64,000 bases of DNA from Helicostylum pulchrum (taxonomy: Eukaryota > Mucoromycota > Mucoromycetes > Mucorales > Mucoraceae). Position 1 is the first letter of the stretch; each line of letters begins with the position of its first letter. Positions 23,481 to 34,198 of this stretch are shown here, piece by piece. The position numbers and the translations under genes were made by a program. The stretch lies in the NCBI GenBank assembly GCA_025677825.1, contig JAIXMO010000035.1:248001-312000 (forward strand). The letters are read 5' to 3'. The notes below the pieces were generated by a model. The model was not told the DNA's origin, made no database searches, and was given only the letters and a program-made list of their open reading frames with translations.

Positions 23481-24211
23481 CTTATTGTACATATAAAAAA
23501 AAAAACTTATACCCCTTCCCATTTCCTTTTGTCCATATATAACTGTTATATTCTTTCCTTATATTATTATTCCTTTTTTCTTTTTTACATATTGTACTTT
23601 AAAACTCCTTCTCGCCCCCCCTTGCCTTTCATTTTTTACAATCTCACTTTTCTCACACTAACACACACACACACACATACACACACACACACTTTTCTAC
23701 CCAAAAAAAAAAATTCCTTGTATTTGCTGATACTGTGAAGCAATACACTTGTTTGTATTTTTATATGATACAATTATTATGTACTATTTTTTTCCCTCTC
23801 TCTTCCTTTGTACTACCTCAAACAATAACACACAGGTCAATAATAATATGACTCCTTCCTATTTCCCTTAATAAAATCTTGTTTAGATATGAAACCAACC
23901 TGTGATTTATTATTTGTTGTTGACAGAATTAAATGTTGCAAATAAAGAAAAAAGAAAAAATATTATCTCTAAAAAAACACGTATTAAAAAAGAGAAGAGG
24001 GCCCTTTTTGTGTCTGTGCATTTTTTTAAAATGCGTGTGCGAAAAAAAAAAAAAAAAGATATTGTTTATTATTAATATTAATAAAAAAGGGATACATTGA
24101 TTAAAATAAGCATGTTTAAGTTGGGAATGATACTTGTACCAGCGAATAAACACATAATATTAAATTTTGTAATAAACAACCCCTTTTGACACGAAATGTT
24201 TCATTTATTAT
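23481..24211. other. Intergenic between convergent genes with CA microsatellite
   Basis: The 3' flanks of the ankyrin gene and the minus-strand gene. A CA repeat occupies about 23659-23692 with one TA interruption. Otherwise there are homopolymers and AATAAA-like motifs near 23870 and 23940. Confidence 0.6.
23659..23692. repeat. (CA)n microsatellite, one interruption
   Basis: ACACAC repeat with a single CATACA interruption, in the 3' flank of the ankyrin gene. Confidence 0.9.
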
Positions 24212-25232
24212 TTACAAAAAAAAGTGAGTATTTATTCTACTAGAATCATGAACTGCCATTTCATGTAGCTTGTAATGATTTAGTTCCTGTTTAATAAGCT
24301 GCGCTAAATTAGGTGTAAGTCGAGTACAAACTGCTTCTGGGTCCGAACTACGATCGTATTCAACTCTAGACCATGTTTCATGTACGTTTACATATTTATT
24401 AAACTTGATACCTCTTTTCGTTATCGTCGTCGTCTCATCTGTAAATAGTTCCGTAGATTTCTTTCTCTTTAATACCATGTGTGAAAATCGTTTCTTGGAA
24501 GGTGAAATCATAGCGGACCATCGTTTCTTTCTGTCAATAACACTAGTAGGTCGTGCTGGTGGATTTGCGTAACTTGTTACTACTCTCTTTTTCAAGCAAC
24601 TCTTTACTTTATTTTCCATCACTGGTTTACTAGATCGTTTTGTAAATGACGCTGTAGATAATCCACATGAATTTCGATTATAAGTTTTGCTGGATCGTGA
24701 AGAGCCTGTAGCGGCTGCCGTAGTGGTAGATGAACACATTGAATCAATGGAAGGTGAAGTCCATCTTTCATTGGTTGAAAATACTGGTAAAGACGATTGC
24801 ATTAATATTTGTTGTTTATCAACTTTACTGATACGAAAAACTCGTTTCACTCTAGATTTAATTGCTGAATACTTGGAGCGGGTAGTAACGACTGGAATTG
24901 TAGTGCTGGAATGATTCGAGGATGGACATGCTGGTTCTAAATAAGATTGAATAATCGAATGATGTTTATAGTTGTCGCTACTATTGTCAATATCGTCAAG
25001 CCAATCGTTATTAATATGCGGTAACGTCTTGCTTGTTACTGTTACTTCGCTTGTATTATCTTTATAAAAATCTTGACTTTTACGGTAATCCTATACGCAA
25101 AAATTAAAATGAATTAAAAAATCGAGACTTTTTTATAGCGCAGAAAGGGAGTTTTTTTTTTTTTACATGATTGAGTGATAAAATATTAATACCGTGAATA
25201 ATTGTTTCTGTTGTAGATTTAGTTGTAGTCAT
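24212..25232 (-). CDS. Basic disordered protein with C-terminal ETW..EYDR/THFF module and RVxF-like motif
   Basis: Two exons (25232-25167 and 25090-24212), 314 residues. Most of the protein is Ser/Thr/Lys/Arg-rich and probably disordered. The last 80 residues look conserved: R-G-I-K-F-N-K-Y-V, then V-H-E-T-W-S-R-V-E-Y-D-R, C-T-R-L-T-P-N-L-A-Q-L-I-K-Q-E-L-N, and a terminal M-A-V-H-D-S-S-R-I-N-T-H-F-F. From memory, this end resembles a fungal domain (ETW..EYDR, then LAQ.IK.ELN, then EM.VH..S...THFF). R-G-I-K-F fits the loose PP1-docking consensus [RK]-x-[VI]-x-F. Inference: a candidate PP1-binding or polarity regulator. No named family is claimed. It is convergent with the MYPT-like gene. Confidence 0.7.
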
Positions 25233-27194
25233 AGAGAGAGAGAAAATTAAATTGAAAGTGTAATAGAAAAAAAAAATTTAAAATGAAAAAAAGTAAAGGT
25301 CGATTTATAGTTGATAAAAGAAAAATGATTGAATAAAATGAGTGTAAGGGGTTTTTTGGTTTATTATTACCTGTTTATTGTATAAAAGAAAAGAAAAAGT
25401 AAAAAAAAAAAAAGCGTAAACAAGAAAAAGAAGTGCGATAATATACAAAATAAATAAATAAATAGTTTCTATACTTATTACTATTTGGCCCTTTCTCCCT
25501 TAACTTCGGTTTATACATATAAAATAGTTGGAATGATGGGGATTTTTTTTCTTCTCGTTTTGGCAACCTGATGAAATTCATTTTTACTAAGTAGTCGTCA
25601 TATTAGAAGATCTTTTTTTTACAAGCAAATAATGAAAGGCGTCCTTCTAAAATGCCGACTTTTGGCGTCATTGGTATACAGTAAAGGTCTTTTTATAGTG
25701 GCACAACAAACCGGATCTTGTTTATGTTATATATTTCAATGTTGACAATGAATCATGGACAATATTACCTTTTTGACTGCAGATCATTGTTTAGTTAGTC
25801 GCTGCTATCAACCTACTTATTCAATCCGTCTTGCAATATATATATATATAAATTCTTGTCATATTAGGATCTCCTATGCTAAATTAATACAATAGATCCC
25901 TTAACAAAACTCGGTAGATCTTCAGATATCCTCCAAATATTATATTTCATTGCTTGCTTAAAAGCCGATATATATATTATATATTTTAGGAGAATATATA
26001 TATACTTTGAGCATATTACTAGTTTGCATAATTTATATTGACATATAAGCTCTCTCTCTCTTTGTTCCTGTTGTTTCTCTATACATCTTTTACATTATTT
26101 TTACTTTTATATACATATATTTGTATGTTGTTCTCTCTTTTTTTTTATTATTCTTGTATTCTGTACACTTATACACGTAAATCTTCTGATTAAGTAAAGT
26201 ACTGATAAATATAGAGAAGAAAAAAGTTGAGGGATTAGAAAATTTAATCAGCCCCCCTTGAAAGCTCCTCACAAATAATAGCTGAGTTGGGAAGAAAAAG
26301 AGCAAATGATACAACATTTTAAGCTGAAACAGGTTATATTGAATCATTTTCGAGTCCTAATCGTTACTACTGTATCAGTACAGTAGTCTTTTTTTCTGAT
26401 ATTCTCCTCGTCAAAAAAAAAAAAAAAAGTTAATAAAAAGAAAGAGAGTATTTATTGCTTTAAAACGTAAACTAATGCACATGTATGATAGTGTATGAGA
26501 GTCATTGGAATATTTACAAAGCTGCATTTGTTATCAGATGAAATACAGTCATTTGTGTAGCACTGAGGAAGCACCTTTTATTTATTTTGTAGTACTAACT
26601 TGGCGTTAATACACATGTTGAGAGGATACAATATCAATAAATTATGCTATTGGTTGCCAAAAAAAAAAAAAAAAAAAAAAAACTAGACACCGATAAAAAG
26701 ATAACAGCTCACATTAAATCTCGAGTGTTTTGCGGTTTGTTGAAGATCTTGTTTCGACAAGAGTTAAAATTCCAGTTTATCGGATATATAAGATTTAGCA
26801 TGTCTTGGGTTGCAAAAAAAAAGCAATCGCCTTAACAACAAAACCGAAAAAAAAAAAAAAAAAAAAAAAAAAACTTTTATGTGGTTACTTGATCCCAAAG
26901 AATAATGCGTTCATCCAACTGACAGCCAATCAATTGGGTACGCTACGGGAGAAGGTGTACGTCTAACCAATAAAAAGCTATTTACTGCTTTAATAGTGAC
27001 GTTGTCCAAATTTTTTTTTAGCATGTTGAACCTGTAATTGGATAGCCTAACCTCGAGGTTTTCCTTTTAAAAATAATAAAATTTTTCCATCTTGCTTTTT
27101 TTTTTTTGTTTTTTTTTCTAGTGTTTTTTTTTTTATTGAAGTGGTTGAGCATTATATATATAAACATCATCTGAATATAAAATAGAAAGCATTA
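25233..27194. promoter_or_regulatory. Divergent intergenic region, about 2.0 kb
   Basis: This separates two divergent genes. It holds AT-dinucleotide runs (25835-25850, 25970-26000), A runs of about 20 or more bases (26658-26681 and 26845-26872) and a pyrimidine-rich stretch just before the casein kinase ATG (27090-27135). A GTACTGATAAA/ACTGTATCAGTACAGT-type short inverted repeat is seen near 26369-26388. No gene was recognised. Confidence 0.5.
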
Positions 27195-29450
27195 ATGTCG
27201 TTAGAAGGAAGAGAGATTATAATTGGTTCCAAGTATAAGCTTGGTAGAAAGATTGGTGCAGGTTCTTTTGGTGAAATTTACTTGGGTAAAAAAAATAATA
27301 ATAATTATAAACAAAGCATCATCTCTCTTTAAATTAACAACATTATTTTACTCTAGGTACAAATATTATGAGTGGAGAAGACATTGCAGTCAAGTTAGAG
27401 AGTATTCGTGCAGCTCATCCTCAGTTAGAATACGAAGCTAGAGTTTACAAGACACTGGCTGGTGGAGTTGGTATTCCTTTTGTTAGATGGTATGGAAGAG
27501 AAGGCGATTTCAATGTGCTCGTGATGGACTTGTTAGGTCCTTCTATGGAAGACTTATTTAACTATTGTAAACGTCGCTTTTCTTTAAAGACAGTTTTATT
27601 ACTTGCTGATCAATTGGTAAGCATATACGAAGAAATATATTTATCCAATCAAATTATTAAACTTCCCTTATTTAGTTGTCACGCGTAGAATATGTCCATT
27701 CAAAGGGTAATAAACATTTATATATTCACACACCCCACTTTGTCCCCCTCCCCCTTACTAATCTCCAATTTTCTTTTTATAGGGTTCATTCATAGAGATA
27801 TTAAACCTGATAACTTTTTAATGGGTATTGGTAAACGTGGTAATCAGGTTAATATGATCGATTTTGGTTTAGCAAAGAGATTTAGAGACCCAAAGAGTAA
27901 TGTACATATACCCTACAGAGAGAACAAGAATTTAACGGGTACACCACGTTATGCAAGTGTCAACACTCACTTGGGGATAGGTAAATATATATATATATAT
28001 GTATATATTTTAAAACACGCTATTTAATAGTAACAATTATATAGAACAATCACGGCGTGATGATCTTGAATCACTTGGATATATCCTGGTGTATTTCTGT
28101 AGAGGTCAATTACCTTGGCAGGGAATTAGAGCTAGAACAAAGAAAGAAAAATATGATAAGATTATGGAAAAGAAGATGACTACACCTGCAGACGCATTAT
28201 GTCGTGGTTTGCATCAAGAGTTTGCAATATACCTTAATTATGTCAGATCCCTTCGTTTTGACGATAAACCTGATTATTCCTATCTTCGTAAATTGTTTAG
28301 AGACTTATTTGTTCGTGAAGGTTTTCAATATGATTATGTCTTTGATTGGACTATTCGTAAACTGGTAAAATAATAATAATAATTCTGATTTAAACTCTTT
28401 TGTATCCCTTTATAATATAAAAATATATCTAACAAAAAAAGTCTTAATAATATTTTTATAGCAGGAAAAAAAGGCTGCTTATCCACCTGATGCAAACCCA
28501 GCTCAGAATTATAATCCTACCTCTACCCCGTTTGAAGCAAGTCCAAGAAGATTACCTACTGGTGCACCACTTCCTTCTGCTAATCTTAGAGCCCCTTATC
28601 GTTCAGAAACTAAATCACCTGAAACCTCAAAACGTTTAGACGATGTGATGCTTCAATATCAACAACAACAAAAAATGTTGCAACATAAACCAGCCTATTT
28701 CTCTGGCGGCCCTATTATCACAACTCAACAAGCCCAACAAGCCCAACAAGCCCAACAAGCCCAACAGCAACAACATCAACAAAGTCAACAAATAGCCCAA
28801 CAGCAACAGCAACAACAGCAACAACAACAGCAACAACCTGCGACTTATCAAGATCCATATGCATCTCATTTAGGTTATGCTGGTACTGGTGGGGGTAGAG
28901 TATTGGTTAGAGATAATCAACTACAACAACAACAGCAACAGCAGCAACAACAGCAACAACAGCAACAACAACATCAATTACAACAGCAACAGCAACAACA
29001 ATTGGGTGCTAAATATGAAAGAAAAAGAGTATTAGCTGATGAAGTGAACCCAATTGAACCAAATATTGCTGACCCTCTCTTTTCTGTTAAAAGAACACAT
29101 TTTCATGCTCCAACAGGTTCATCCAGTAGTAGAGTGTAAGTTTATACATAAATTCATTTCCCCATTGCGTTTGCTAAATATTACTAGTTTACGTAGTCAA
29201 ACGAAAGCAAGCCACGGTTCTCCACATCAACAACAACAATACTTGAATAACTCGACATTTCATCCTGATACCACCTCACCTTCTTATCTTGCTGATACAA
29301 ATGAGAATAATAATCAAAACCAAAATACAAATAATAACATGATCTATCACAATGACATACAAGCAATGATGGACGAACGTAAGTTATTTTATTTTTTTGC
29401 AAGTAACTTAAACTAGTTAATCTAACCTCTACTTAGCAGGTTTCCTTTAA
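27195..29450 (+). CDS. Casein kinase 1 (delta/epsilon, Hhp-like) with two polyglutamine tracts
   Basis: Eight exons (27195-27285, 27357-27616, 27676-27706, 27783-27980, 28045-28364, 28462-29135, 29188-29378, 29440-29450), 591 residues, and the exon sum is in frame. Kinase domain: G-A-G-S-F-G-E-I-Y, the V-K-L-E lysine, H-R-D-I-K-P-D-N-F, the D-F-G loop and the CK1-specific activation segment with [12 protein letters not shown] and [10 protein letters not shown]. The sequence fits CK1 delta/epsilon, and no palmitoylation cysteines are seen at the C-terminus. Family role: Ser/Thr kinase in DNA repair, trafficking and cell-cycle control. The C-terminal 290 residues are disordered with two Gln tracts and an Asn/Gln-rich end. 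The last exon is only 11 nt and supplies R-F-L-stop. Without that splice the ORF would read through to 29416. Confidence 0.95.
28729..29005 (+). repeat. CAA/CAG polyglutamine-coding repeats in casein kinase gene
   Basis: Two tracts: 28729-28835 (Q-Q-A units changing into a Gln run) and 28921-29005 (Gln interrupted by His and Leu). Both CAA and CAG codons are mixed, so they are less slippage-prone than a pure repeat. Confidence 0.9.
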
Positions 29451-29649
29451 AAAGAAAAGAAAATCAAAACGGAAGAAGAAAAAAGATAAAAAACAGATAT
29501 ACATAAAAAAAGAAAGATGTTCTCTTATTTTAAAACCCATTAAACATAAAAAAGAAAAAAAAAATCTACACATATACATGTATCCTTTTTTTTTTGGCGC
29601 TACTACCACCATAGAAATTAATTTGTTTGTTTATTGTTATTTTTTATCC

Positions 29650-30405
29650 ATGGTTTTAAAAGAAATATATATCACTCGACACGGTTTTCGCGAAGACTGG
29701 GTTAACCCTAATCCTCCTTTACCTACTCATTTGCCTAACGATCCCGCTCTGTCAGAAGTTGGTAGACTTCAAGCAAAAGAATTAACTGCTTTTTTAAAAG
29801 GCAAGTCCATTGACCGCATTTACTCATCCCCATTCTACCGTGTATTAGAATCCGTTTACCCTCTCGTTGAAGAATGTAATACCCCACTCTTCATTGACAA
29901 CACCATGGCGTAAGCTTTTCTTTTTAAAAAATATATCATTAAAATAACTCGTCTCGTCCAATATAGTGAATGGTACGGTTTATCTCACGGTCATTATCCT
30001 CCATGTGCTCCTGCCACAGAGTTAAAAGAATTATTCCCCAAGCTCGATATAGAACATCATACATCCAGCATTCCTTTACCTACCGACGCCGAAACTGCTC
30101 ACGATTGTCATTTACGTGTAAAAAAAGGTTTAGACAAGTTGATAGACACATTAGATTCTGATACAGAATCACCTCAAACAATTTTGCTGTCTGGTCATGC
30201 CGCCAGCGTTATTTGTGTTGTACGAGCTTTATTAAACGATGCCCATTATCCTGTACGTAGCGGTACCTGCTCGTTATCCCACGTTATACGTCAACCCGAT
30301 AATAGCTGGAAATTGGTATCGAACGGTGATTGCAGTCATTTAAGTGGAGGCGAGCAAAGATCTTGGATGTTCTCTGGTGATGTTCCTGACTACGAGTTAA
30401 AATAA
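29650..30405 (+). CDS. Histidine phosphatase (phosphoglycerate-mutase-like) family protein
   Basis: Two exons (29650-29909, 29967-30405), 232 residues. The catalytic R-H-G motif appears early (I-T-R-H-G-F-R), with Y-S-S-P-F-Y-R as the conserved second segment. E-W-Y-G follows the intron, and the second catalytic histidine sits in L-L-S-G-H-A-A-S. Substitution of C-x-x-T style elements and the F-R-E-D-W-V insert point to the fungal branch related to the N-terminal domain of yeast Tfc7 and its paralogue YNL108C, not to glycolytic PGM. The substrate is unknown. An in-frame ATG at 29578 would add 24 hydrophobic residues, but the second ATG (29650) gives the usual start just before the first strand. 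Confidence 0.88.
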
Positions 30406-30505
30406 CGTTCCCCAGCACACACGCACACACACACATGCTACCCTCTCTCTCTTTTTTTTTTTTGGGAATAATAAAACGTACTCTTTTTATTATACTACAA
30501 CTTAT

Positions 30506-30976
30506 TCAATCCTTGTCTCCCAAAGATTTCTTTACTTCAGTTCTTAATTCATAAAGTTGTCCTAATTGTTCATCGCTCATCTTTTCTAATAAATCAGCAC
30601 CCATTTTCTTTCCCCAACCGTCGGTAGGTGTATTGAAGCTTCTAACAAGAGGATCATGAGAAGGTGCAACAGAATCCTCGGGAAGTGGGGCAGTTTGATT
30701 CTGCATCATGTCTAAATATCTAAGCAATGGGAAAACAATAAATTACTCTGCACGTTCTAAAGAAATTTATGTGCATGCTTACGATTGCCATTGAGAGACA
30801 AACCCAACAATATGTGCAGGGTTATCAATACTCTTGTGTCTTTGGAACTCGGCTTTAACATAGTCATCTCCTAATGCTCGCATAGCGGCTGGCAACATGC
30901 GGTGCGAGCGCAAAATTTCTCGGTAAAGTTTAAGAGGGGCCATCAAGACCTGTGATTGACGTGCAACATTCGACAT
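30506..30976 (-). CDS. SDH7: Succinate dehydrogenase assembly factor 3 (ACN9/Sdh7, LYR family)
   Basis: Two exons (30976-30783 and 30719-30506), 135 residues. The LYR motif is intact (P-L-K-L-Y-R-E-I-L-R-S-H-R). It is followed by the ACN9 signature M-R-A-L-G-D-D-Y-V-K-A-E-F-Q-R-H-K and F-V-S-Q-W-Q-S-Y-L-D. Known role: a mitochondrial matrix factor that protects the Sdh2 iron-sulfur subunit during complex II assembly; yeast acn9 mutants fail in acetate use and gluconeogenesis. The C-terminal half (E-K-M-S-D-E-Q-L-G-Q-L-Y-E-L) is a helix typical of fungal members. Tail-to-tail with the histidine phosphatase gene, 100 bases apart. Confidence 0.95.
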
Positions 30977-32928
30977 ATTTTTTTATTGTGTATTGGTTTA
31001 GATAAAAAAAAACAAAAAGAATACCCTGCAAATGCAACACAGGCTGTCAATTGGAGTAATGATTATCCGCCCACTTGAGGCGGAGTAAAATATAAGAATC
31101 AGACTCAAGATGTTTTCATTTTACAATAAGAAAAAAGGCGTTGGAGTGCAATCATACTAGGTTAATTAGTATTTGTACGTAATATAAAGTAAGTAAGGGA
31201 TATATTATTAACTATGGTACTATGTCTGATGTATTAGACAAAAACATTGTAGAGTTGCAATTATATTGTTCTCTCTGCCCACTCATGTTTATACTAGGGT
31301 TATTAAATAACTCACGGGCTCAGTAAAAAAAAAAGTCAAGTTGAAACCCTTCGTGTTTGAGCTCCAAAGATCAAGGAAGTATTGCTAAAATGATGTCTTT
31401 AAAGTCCGTAGTAGTACTCAAATTAGAATAGTGAAACCGTTTGTATTTTTCGTTTTTATTTTTTTTATGATGTAGATGGATTTATTCAGATCTTTATTAA
31501 ACACGCCCTTAATAACAAGGTGGGTGGCCAGACGTACGTCGTCATGTCTCCGAGCCAGAAGGCAAGGAGCTTGATCGTATAAAGCCGGGAAAAGTATCAT
31601 CATTATTTCCATGAAATGGAAGGATCAAAGTTCCATCAATTGCAATTGAAAAAAATATTTGAAAAATTATTTTTGACCATACAACTTGTGGGATTTTTTT
31701 TTTAATGCAGTTTTTTTTTTTCTTTTCTTTAATTTATACATTTGTTAGAGCTTATCAAATGTAGTACAGTGCATACTTATTTACTTTTTTTAATTTTTTG
31801 CAGTTGTAAACGTAGTTTTTGGAGTTTTTGTCCCAAAAAAATTTTTTATAAAAAGGAATATTCAAGTTCAGTAGCGTAGTAATCAAATATATTTTTTTTC
31901 GTCTGAAAAAAATACACCACAAGTCTTGTTCAAATGACAGGGCGAGGATTTAAAATGTGTTGTGTTTTTATTCCTCGCAATTTTTTTTTAACATTTTCGT
32001 CTACTCATGTCCTCATTATAAGCTATACTCGATGATTTACAGCTCTATCCAAGCCCTAATAATTTGGATAGGTCGCAACCATATAAAAGTTTTCAGATTA
32101 GTATTCAGTTTAGCAAAAATCGTATCTAAAAAAAAACTCTTTCGCTATCTATCATCTCCCTCTTTCTTAATTTGCTTATACTTGTTTACATAATATTTTC
32201 GATTCCATTGATATTTAAAATAGAACGATCCAATTTTAGAGATGGCCGGATATATTATTTGATACATCGTAAATTAGATGTATGCTCCTTATATGTTAGA
32301 GTATATCATATAATATTTTCAGCGATTGATGAACTAAATATTACAAAAGCAAAGCTTAGTAAGTTTTTCTAAATTATTCGTATCGATTAAAAGCTTGCCG
32401 TGATATAATATGGAGATATACTTCAAGTGCCAAAAGTTTTTTATGCAAAAAAAAAACCAGTAATAAGGTACGTATTGTAGTTAAAAAAACAACAGTTTTG
32501 TCTAGCCTCCTTGATACCAAATGGTTGCGATATATATATTTGCTTTGTTTATCTAGTATGTACAAATTTAACAAATCCCGTTTATCAACATATTATACTT
32601 TTTCAAAGGAATCAGAAATTATACGAGATTGCCGGCATTTGAATGGCGGTTTAAACTTTATTTTAAATGTGATACAATAGTTGAACCATGGACAGGTTAC
32701 AGTCAGTACCCGTGTAGTACGTCACTCAAGATGATTTATTTTTTCCTTGTGTTCTTTTCATGTGCTCTTAATTTTTCACACTGACATAAACGCTATTATT
32801 TTTAAAATATATGGATGTCGGAAAAAGGGAAATATGGGAATTTATTTATATAAGGAAAATATTAACATTTTTTTTTTAAATAATCAACAGGATTTTTAAA
32901 AATAATTTTTTTGTACAATGAGCTACAC
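30977..32928. other. Intergenic, about 2.0 kb
   Basis: The 5' side of SDHAF3 and the 3' side of ornithine carbamoyltransferase. A segment at 31470-31612 is less AT-rich and gives a fairly protein-like minus-strand frame (L-F-P-A-L-Y-D-Q-A-P-C-L-L-A-R-R-H), possibly a transposon scrap, but no family could be assigned. The rest is AT-rich with homopolymers. Confidence 0.5.
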
Positions 32929-34198
32929 CTAGATACCTCCTCTAACTAATAAGGCATCAAATACAGCAAGGATGGTCCACTTTCTGTTCTCAGCTTCAGG
33001 GAACACTACTGAACGTTCAGAATAGAAGACTTCATCATCAACCTCCTCGGACTTACGGGGAAGACAATGCATGAAAATCCAATCACTCTTGGCACCACCA
33101 CGGGCAGCCAAGTCATTTGTAACTTGGTAGCCGGCAAATTCTGCGAGACGCTTCTTCTTTTCTTCTTCTTGACCCATACTGACCCTATTTAATGTGTCCC
33201 GGATTAATAAACATTTCAAAAACAAAATCTCTTTCATTTTAAAAAGAACTTACCAAGTATCTGTTACAATAACATCACAATCTTTGATAGCTTCTTCAGG
33301 GCTAGTAGTGAAGAAAACAGTAGCACCAGTCTTTTTGGCATCAGCTTGAGCGATATCAATGACATCTTGATCGCAGGTATAACCTGGAGGGCAGGCAGCG
33401 GAAACACTAATACCACACTTTGGGAAAGCAACAAGAATTTCTTGAAGGATATTATTAGCATCACCAACCCATGCAACCTTTAAACCCTTCAAGGTTTCGC
33501 GGGGATGTTGGGTATGAGCAGAGTAAACGCCAGCAGGGACATTGTTCTTCTTGTTGTGATAGACCTCATGAAGAGTCATTAAATCAGCCAATATTTGAGT
33601 AGGATGATACTTGTCAGATAAGGCATTAACTACTGGTACTGCAGATTCTTTAGCGAGAGTCTATTTTTTTATTGAAAAAAAAAGTTAGATAGATGATCTT
33701 TAAGAATTTCCATATACAGCTTCTATTTTATCATAGACACTGTATACTATAGTTTGGTCATACCTCGATTTCATGATGTCCGCCAACACGAGCCATAATA
33801 CCATCAACCATTGAGCTGACGACACGAGTGGTATCGAGCAAAGACTCATTGACACCAAGTTGAATGTCTTGACCGCCCAAGAACATAGCATTACCACCTA
33901 TTATACATATATAAAATGTCAAAAAAAGAAAAGCCTGCACAAATCCAGAATGTTATTTACCTAAATATCCAACGGCGGTTTCTGTAGCGACACGAGTACG
34001 AGTTGATCTCTTAGAGAAGAGAAGACCGACAGTCTTACCATCCAAAGGACGTTCAGTTCTAGCCTTGGGATAATTATACTTTGACTCAACCTTGAATTGA
34101 ATTGAACGGTCAACTAAATCAAAAAGTTGTTCGGCGGTATAATCAGCAGTGGTGATAAAGTGCTTAGGCTTGGTAGCGTTAATTTGAATTGCAGACAT
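32929..34198 (-). CDS. ARG3: Ornithine carbamoyltransferase (arginine biosynthesis)
   Basis: Four exons (34198-33961, 33897-33764, 33660-33254, 33184-32929), 344 residues, and the exon sum is in frame. Carbamoyl-phosphate site S-T-R-T-R in [17 protein letters not shown] and [11 protein letters not shown]; the H-P-T-Q motif in K-Y-H-P-T-Q; W-V-G-D-A-N-N; ornithine-site V-S-M-G-Q; and the C-terminal H-C-L-P-R. Reaction: carbamoyl phosphate plus L-ornithine to L-citrulline. The catalytic fold starts about 18 residues in and no arginine-rich mitochondrial presequence follows the ATG, as in the cytosolic yeast Arg3. The frame upstream of the ATG is open with no ATG (see findings). Confidence 0.97.

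Noticed and set aside
26369..26388. Short palindrome ACTGTATCAGTACAGT-like
   Set aside because: Too short and AT-rich to claim a binding site or transposon end without other copies.
31418..31612. Minus-strand frame that looks protein-like
   Set aside because: Short and without homology I can recall; mentioned only as a possible transposon scrap.
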